Below the pieces are notes generated by a model. That model did no database searches and was not told the origin of the DNA. It saw only the letters and a program-made list of their open reading frames with translations. A program made the position numbers and the translations under genes. A stretch of 9,056 nucleotides of DNA from Victivallales bacterium (GTDB lineage Bacteria; Verrucomicrobiota; Lentisphaeria; Oligosphaerales; Oligosphaeraceae): contig JAGCSE010000207.1 of assembly GCA_017964325.1 (NCBI GenBank), forward strand, positions 1 through 9,056, read 5' to 3'. Positions 4,551-9,056 of the stretch are shown here, one piece after another (positions within the stretch are counted from its first letter, which is position 1; each line of letters starts with the position of its first letter).

Positions 4551-6641
4551 ATGACTTTTCGGAAATTGCTTCAATCAGAGAAACTGACGTTCAGATTAGG
4601 CGTGTTTCTAGTGTTTTTGCTGGTCGCTATATCGTGTGTCGGCCTGTTCATATTGTATTTAAATACAGGGCCGAAAACGGAGCCGGAATTGACGGTCCAT
4701 GCAAAGAACAGTTTCAAGAAGACACTGCGTGTTGTCGGGGATGTGGACTACAAGCCTTTCAGCTATGTTCTTGAGGATGGCAAGCCGCGTGGCTACGATA
4801 TTGAGCTTGTCACGGAGCTGGCCAATCGGATAGAATACAATCTGGAACTGGAATTGATGAACTGGGACCAGGCGGTGGAGAAGCTCAAGGAGAACAAAGC
4901 GGATTTGATCATCGGGGCTGACTGGCAGGATTCCAACATCATGGACTGCGAGTTCACGGTGCCGTCTTTTGAGGAAAGCTTCACGGTATTCCAGGAAGCA
5001 CCTATCAAACTGTTCAGCGATTTGTACAACAAAAAGATAGCAGTCATTGAAAACTGCGGCATGAAGGATACGCTGAAAAAATACCATCTTTGGCAGAATT
5101 GCGAGGAGTACAAGACAATCACAGATTGTGTAAGTGCCGTCATCGCCAAGAAATGCGACTGCTTCATCGCCCACCACACCATAGGCGAAGTTGGTCTCCA
5201 GAAATTCGGGGCTTTGGGAAAACATTTCCGTGGACGACTGAATTTCGCGCCCGGCCAGATGTGCTTCGGCATAGCAAAAGACAATCCCGTGCTGTTTGCG
5301 AGAATAAACACGATTTTATTGGAAATGCGTTCAGACGGCACAGCGGATTCACTGTGCCATAAATGGGTGGAGAATTTCGACCACAATATCACACTCCATG
5401 AATATATACAGAAAAATCCGAAGATGTTTTTTCTGATTGTCGATTCGGCAATTGCAGGGTTGTTAATCATTATCGTTATGTACTATTATTTGATCCGTAT
5501 CCGAAAGGAAAGAAACCGTGCCATCGAGGCGGAACATGCGAAATCCTTGTTTTTCTCAATCGTTTCACATGACATCCGTACACCGCTCAATGCCATCATC
5601 GGCTTTTCCGAACTGCTTAAGAACGGAATAAGCAACGAAAACGAGCGCAAAAGCGCGCTGGATGTCATTATTTCAAGCGGCCATACGCTTCTTGAGCTTG
5701 TGAACGACGTCCTCAATATTTCCAAACTGGAAACAAACAAGATGTCGATTGTGACGCAACTGACGGATATGACGAAACTTGTGTCATCTATATTGCACTC
5801 GTTCGACATCATGGTCACTTCAGATACGGTAAAACTAGTGGGAGATATGGCCCCCATGCCATGCCTGTATGTCGATCCAGACCGAATCCGACAGATACTC
5901 AACAATCTTCTCAGCAACGCATTGAAATTTACGGAGCATGGTGAGATTCGCCTGAAAGGCAGTTTTGAACCACTTGAAGGACAGGACGAAGGGACTGGTA
6001 CGCTAACGCTTTCAGTATCGGATACGGGTTGCGGCATCACTCCCGAAAATCAAAAAAAGCTCATGCGGCCATTTATACAAATCCAGACCAAGCAGGCGTT
6101 AAACGGAACCGGCCTTGGCCTCTACATCTGCAAGCAACTTTCAATGCGAATGGGCGGTGACCTTACGTTGGAGTCGGAGTTCGGAAAAGGTACGACATTC
6201 ACCTTGACGCTGCGAAATGTGCGCTTTTCTTCAAAACAGTTGGAAATTGTTGAAAAAACGCATATAGAGAATAGAAACGACTTTCATAATATTCGAATTT
6301 TGATTGTCGATGACATACCTGTCAATTGTCGGGTGCTGGAGACGATGCTGAGACGTCTGGATGTCACGAATATCACAACGGCTGGAAACGGCGTGGAGGC
6401 CATGAAGCAACTATACAGCACCCCAGACGGATTCGATATTGTCTTGACCGACATGTGGATGCCTGAAATGGATGGCGAGGCGCTGATTCATGAAATACGC
6501 AAGAAAGAACGCTGGAAGACGCTTCCCGTATTTGCCGTTACAGCAGATATCGAAGCGCAAAATACGTACAGAAAATCCGGATTTACCGGACTTTTACTGA
6601 AGCCCATAAATCTTGAAAAACTTCGTTCGATATTGTCGTGA
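4551..6641 (+). CDS. Hybrid histidine kinase with periplasmic solute-binding-like sensor
   Basis: A 696-residue membrane sensor resembling a reduced BvgS/EvgS. Order: membrane helix 16-37; periplasmic family-3 solute-binding-like (Venus flytrap) domain about 58-285; membrane helix 293-315; short linker; HisKA dimerisation domain with phospho-accepting H340 in S-H-D-I-R-T-P; ATP-binding domain with N456 (N box), D491-T-G-C-G (G1) and G519-T-G-L-G (G2); receiver about 580-695 with acidic pair D587/D588, phospho-acceptor D634, T664 and K684. All phosphorelay residues are present. It has one flytrap domain, where BvgS has two, and no PAS or HAMP domain. The sensor lacks the Arg and Asp that usually bind an amino acid and holds eight cysteines (133, 169, 184, 193, 202, 204, 238, 269). 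No output domain, Hpt domain or partner regulator is encoded in the window. The ATG at 4551 is chosen because the membrane helix follows directly; its ribosome binding site is poor. The lyase gene follows after 32 bases with no terminator between. Confidence 0.92.
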   Translation: MTFRKLLQSEKLTFRLGVFLVFLLVAISCVGLFILYLNTGPKTEPELTVHAKNSFKKTLRVVGDVDYKPFSYVLEDGKPRGYDIELVTELANRIEYNLELELMNWDQAVEKLKENKADLIIGADWQDSNIMDCEFTVPSFEESFTVFQEAPIKLFSDLYNKKIAVIENCGMKDTLKKYHLWQNCEEYKTITDCVSAVIAKKCDCFIAHHTIGEVGLQKFGALGKHFRGRLNFAPGQMCFGIAKDNPVLFARINTILLEMRSDGTADSLCHKWVENFDHNITLHEYIQKNPKMFFLIVDSAIAGLLIIIVMYYYLIRIRKERNRAIEAEHAKSLFFSIVSHDIRTPLNAIIGFSELLKNGISNENERKSALDVIISSGHTLLELVNDVLNISKLETNKMSIVTQLTDMTKLVSSILHSFDIMVTSDTVKLVGDMAPMPCLYVDPDRIRQILNNLLSNALKFTEHGEIRLKGSFEPLEGQDEGTGTLTLSVSDTGCGITPENQKKLMRPFIQIQTKQALNGTGLGLYICKQLSMRMGGDLTLESEFGKGTTFTLTLRNVRFSSKQLEIVEKTHIENRNDFHNIRILIVDDIPVNCRVLETMLRRLDVTNITTAGNGVEAMKQLYSTPDGFDIVLTDMWMPEMDGEALIHEIRKKERWKTLPVFAVTADIEAQNTYRKSGFTGLLLKPINLEKLRSILS

Positions 6642-6662
6642 CGTAATTTGCATTAAGAAAAA

Positions 6663-6670
6663 AGGAAGAG
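6663..6670 (+). promoter_or_regulatory. Ribosome binding site of the heparinase-like gene
   Basis: AGGAAGAG after an A-rich run; the GGA core (6664-6666) lies seven bases before the ATG at 6674. The 32-base gap after the kinase stop has no hairpin or T-run, which supports co-transcription with the kinase. Confidence 0.6.
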
Positions 6671-6673
6671 CGT

Positions 6674-9052
6674 ATGCAACGTTTATGTCTAGCCTTGTTG
6701 TTTGGAATGGTGGCGGCGCAGGCCGCCGTGCGTATTCCGTTGGACAATGCGGATTTCGAGCAAAAAGACAAGAATTGGAATATCCATGACAAAGGAGAAA
6801 TCACAACCATCATTCCAGAGGCTGCAGACCATGGAAACTACGGTATGCGCGTTGTGGATAAATGGACGACCAAAGGCGGTGATGCGTTCTTTACCACGAG
6901 AAAACCCATCACGGCGGGAAAGGTTTACCAGCTGAAATTCCGTGCGCGGACGACAAGCAATTCGGGCTGCGTGGCGATCCATTGGAATTTCTATGACGTA
7001 AAAGGTGTGCATCTGACATCCGTTCAACGAGGCGAGATGGTGTACCATTTTAATGCGACAAAGGAATGGCAGATGTTTTCAACGCAGGCCATGGCGCCTC
7101 CGACGGCGGCCTTCTGGGAACTGCGCATCCATACGGCGGTCGCGGGAAAGGGCGATGCCGATCTGGACAGTTTCGATTTGTTCGAACTGTCGGAAAAGGA
7201 GGCGAAGGAATATTTGAAAAACGAAGATGTCATCATACATGGTCAAAGGAAACGTGACAGAAGGAGCTTGAAGGTTGAAATGGAACAAGTTGAAGCAGTC
7301 ATGAAAAAAGCGGCGGCGATGCCGCATCCGCGTCTGTTCGCAAGCGCGGAGGAGTTCGAGGCGTTGAAGAAAGAGGCGGAAGGCAACGGCATGCGCCGCC
7401 GCATGCGCGACCGTTTGTGCAGGGCGGCAGATTCATTGATGGATGTGACACCCGTGGAGCGCAAGCTGGAAGGCCGTCGTCTGCTGGGCGTGTCCCGCTC
7501 GGCGGTGTATCGTGTCTCGACGTTGGCGTTGAGTTACCGGTTGACAGGAAATGCGAGTTATTTGGAGCGTTGTATCAAGGAGTTGCGGGCCATTGCGTCG
7601 TTTAGCAACTGGAATCCAAGCCATTATCTTGATGTCGGCGAAATGACGCTGGCAATGGCCACAGGCTATGACTGGCTGTACAACGAATTGACGGAAGAAG
7701 ATCGCAAGTCATTCGCGGAGGCGATCTTGCGGAAGGGCATTCTGTCGTCTGCCGCAAGTGCGGGATGGCGTCGCGCATCCAACAACTGGGGACAGGTCTG
7801 CCATACGGGCATGCTGGCCGGAGCGGTCGCGGCGGCGGATGTGGATTTTGGCGCATGCTTGAAGCAGGCATACGAAGACATCACGAACATGGCGATTCCT
7901 ATGCGCGCCTACGAGCCGAACGGCAATTATCCGGAAGGGCCCGGCTACTGGGAGTACGGGACAGGCTATAACGTGTTGGGACTGGCCATCATGGACCATG
8001 CCTTCGGAACGGATTTCGGCCTGTCGGAACTGAAGGGTTTCAAGGAGACGGGCGGCTATTTCGACTATGCAACGGGACCGTCCGGCATCGTGTTCAACTA
8101 TGCTGACGGCGGTGCGGGCGGCCGCAGCCGCATGGGCAGCGTGTGGTGGTTCGCGAAGCGATTCAACCAGCCAGAATTGGTGGAAGGCTTTGAACGGAAA
8201 CGGTTTGAGGAATACTGCAAGGAAAAGCCACGGCAGGATTGGTTCCGTGCGTACATGTTCTTCTCGCTGTTCGAAAGGCCAGAAGGCGTGGAAGCCGCTG
8301 TCAGCAAGAGACCGCTGGTATGGAACGCTGGCGGCCCTGTGCCGATCGTCGTCATGCGCAACACATGGGATGATGAGAAAGCGACGTATGTCGGCCTGAA
8401 AGGCGGCAGCCCTGGCGGTCCGCATGGCCACATGGACGGCGGCTCGTTCGTGCTGGATGCCGCCAAAGTCCGATGGGCGTGTGAATTAGGCGCGGAAGGA
8501 TATCACCGCATTGAGTCCATGGGGCTGAATTTGTGGAGCGCGGCGCAGGACAGCGACCGCTGGAAACTGTTCCGCCTGAACAACAAGAGCCATAACACGC
8601 TGGTTATCGACGACCAACCGCAGATTGTCAGAGGCTTCGGCACGTTCGTGGAAATATCGGAGAAGCCCGCATACGCCGTCATGGATTTGACGTCATTGTA
8701 TGCGAAGGACTGCCAGTCGGCTATCCGCAAAGTGGAGCTTTCACCCGAAGGCGTCGTGACGGTGACGGATGAACTGACGGGCCTAAAGCCCGGTGTAAAG
8801 GTTGTCTGGGGCTTCACGACGCATCAGAAAGTGGAGGCGTATAACGATAAGTCCGTGACACTTGTGAATGAGGAAAAGCGTTTTGTGACGGAAACGCTGA
8901 ACGGCGGCGAAGTCCGCGTCGTCGATGTGACGGTTCCGCAGCCCGAATTCAAGGGGAATTCCATGAACAAGAACACGCACCGCGTGGAAATCGTGATGAC
9001 CGCATCGGAAGACGGCAAAGCGCTATTCCGCGTAAAGATGGGGCTGAAATAG
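6674..9052 (+). CDS. Secreted heparinase II/III-like polysaccharide lyase
   Basis: A complete 792-residue protein, predicted to be exported and to cleave a uronic-acid-containing polysaccharide (glycosaminoglycan, alginate or similar) by beta-elimination. Residues 1-17 or 18 form a short signal peptide ending A-Q-A-A. Residues about 19-172 look like a jelly-roll carbohydrate-binding domain, ending in L-D-S-F-D-L-F-E-L. A charged helical linker follows to about 215. The helical toroid domain begins with P-H-P-R-L-F near 216-222, a sequence typical of this superfamily, and contains N370-N-W with H377 nearby and Y425-W-E-Y. The heparinase II/III beta-sandwich starts near 550 and contains H584-G-H586-M-D. 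By analogy with Pedobacter heparinase II (His202, Tyr257, His406), H377, Y425 and H584 or H586 are candidate catalytic residues; this alignment was made by eye. The stop is four bases before the window end. It is probably co-transcribed with the sensor kinase upstream. The lyase family number and the substrate cannot be fixed from sequence alone. Confidence 0.87.
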   Translation: MQRLCLALLFGMVAAQAAVRIPLDNADFEQKDKNWNIHDKGEITTIIPEAADHGNYGMRVVDKWTTKGGDAFFTTRKPITAGKVYQLKFRARTTSNSGCVAIHWNFYDVKGVHLTSVQRGEMVYHFNATKEWQMFSTQAMAPPTAAFWELRIHTAVAGKGDADLDSFDLFELSEKEAKEYLKNEDVIIHGQRKRDRRSLKVEMEQVEAVMKKAAAMPHPRLFASAEEFEALKKEAEGNGMRRRMRDRLCRAADSLMDVTPVERKLEGRRLLGVSRSAVYRVSTLALSYRLTGNASYLERCIKELRAIASFSNWNPSHYLDVGEMTLAMATGYDWLYNELTEEDRKSFAEAILRKGILSSAASAGWRRASNNWGQVCHTGMLAGAVAAADVDFGACLKQAYEDITNMAIPMRAYEPNGNYPEGPGYWEYGTGYNVLGLAIMDHAFGTDFGLSELKGFKETGGYFDYATGPSGIVFNYADGGAGGRSRMGSVWWFAKRFNQPELVEGFERKRFEEYCKEKPRQDWFRAYMFFSLFERPEGVEAAVSKRPLVWNAGGPVPIVVMRNTWDDEKATYVGLKGGSPGGPHGHMDGGSFVLDAAKVRWACELGAEGYHRIESMGLNLWSAAQDSDRWKLFRLNNKSHNTLVIDDQPQIVRGFGTFVEISEKPAYAVMDLTSLYAKDCQSAIRKVELSPEGVVTVTDELTGLKPGVKVVWGFTTHQKVEAYNDKSVTLVNEEKRFVTETLNGGEVRVVDVTVPQPEFKGNSMNKNTHRVEIVMTASEDGKALFRVKMGLK

Positions 9053-9056
9053 GAAT

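Noticed and set aside
4499..4774. A 91-codon frame overlapping the kinase start, with TTG starts at 4499 or 4538
   Set aside because: No recognisable fold, and it runs over the kinase membrane helix in another frame. Only the position of its Shine-Dalgarno sequence is kept as an observation.
7709..8431. A 240-codon minus-strand frame opposite the lyase gene
   Set aside because: Composition typical of an antisense shadow; the plus-strand frame carries the lyase motifs at the same place.
1..9056. Defence system, prophage, insertion sequence or CRISPR array
   Set aside because: No transposase, integrase, nuclease, reverse transcriptase, long terminal inverted repeats or spaced repeat array was seen in either strand.

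Overview
The window reads as five protein-coding genes, all on the + strand, from a carbohydrate-degrading bacterium. Organism assignment is inference from gene content: a secreted tandem-domain acetyl-xylan-esterase-like hydrolase, a secreted heparinase II/III-like lyase with an N-terminal beta-sandwich domain, a UbiB/ABC1 kinase-like protein, mixed use of Shine-Dalgarno sites and medium base composition. These best suit the PVC group (Lentisphaerota/Kiritimatiellota-like, possibly gut-derived), but there is no rRNA or marker gene to settle it. No tRNA, rRNA, CRISPR array, transposase or phage gene was seen.

Layout. (1) 20-424: a small acidic coiled-coil protein of unknown function with a good ribosome binding site. 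(2) 456-2459: a secreted 667-residue protein with an intact alpha/beta-hydrolase domain (Ser236, Asp310, His346) followed by a second hydrolase-like domain that has lost its nucleophile. Its last codons and stop lie in a tandem heptamer repeat. (3) 2460-2577: a short spacer with heptamer and 14-bp-period repeats and a perfect TATAAT just 13 bases before the next start. (4) 2578-4281: a complete UbiB/ABC1-family kinase-like membrane protein. (5) 4282-4550: a 269-base spacer with a likely intrinsic terminator, a candidate promoter, an imperfect direct repeat and a Shine-Dalgarno sequence in an odd position. (6) 4551-6641: a hybrid histidine kinase with a periplasmic solute-binding-protein-like sensor, transmitter and C-terminal receiver. 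(7) 6674-9052: the heparinase II/III-like lyase, 32 bases after the kinase, with a good ribosome binding site and no terminator between them.

How they may work together. The hydrolase and the lyase are both predicted to be exported and could act on acetylated and acidic (uronate-containing) polysaccharide. The kinase gene is probably co-transcribed with the lyase gene, so it may sense a breakdown product or host-side signal and control such genes. Its sensor domain lacks the usual amino-acid-binding residues and is unusually rich in cysteine, so the ligand is open. The UbiB-like gene looks like an unrelated housekeeping gene between the two carbohydrate units. I see no clear novel defence or mobile system. 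The most distinctive points are the cysteine-rich sensor, the kinase-lyase pairing, the repeat-formed gene end and the start signals that suggest leaderless transcripts.
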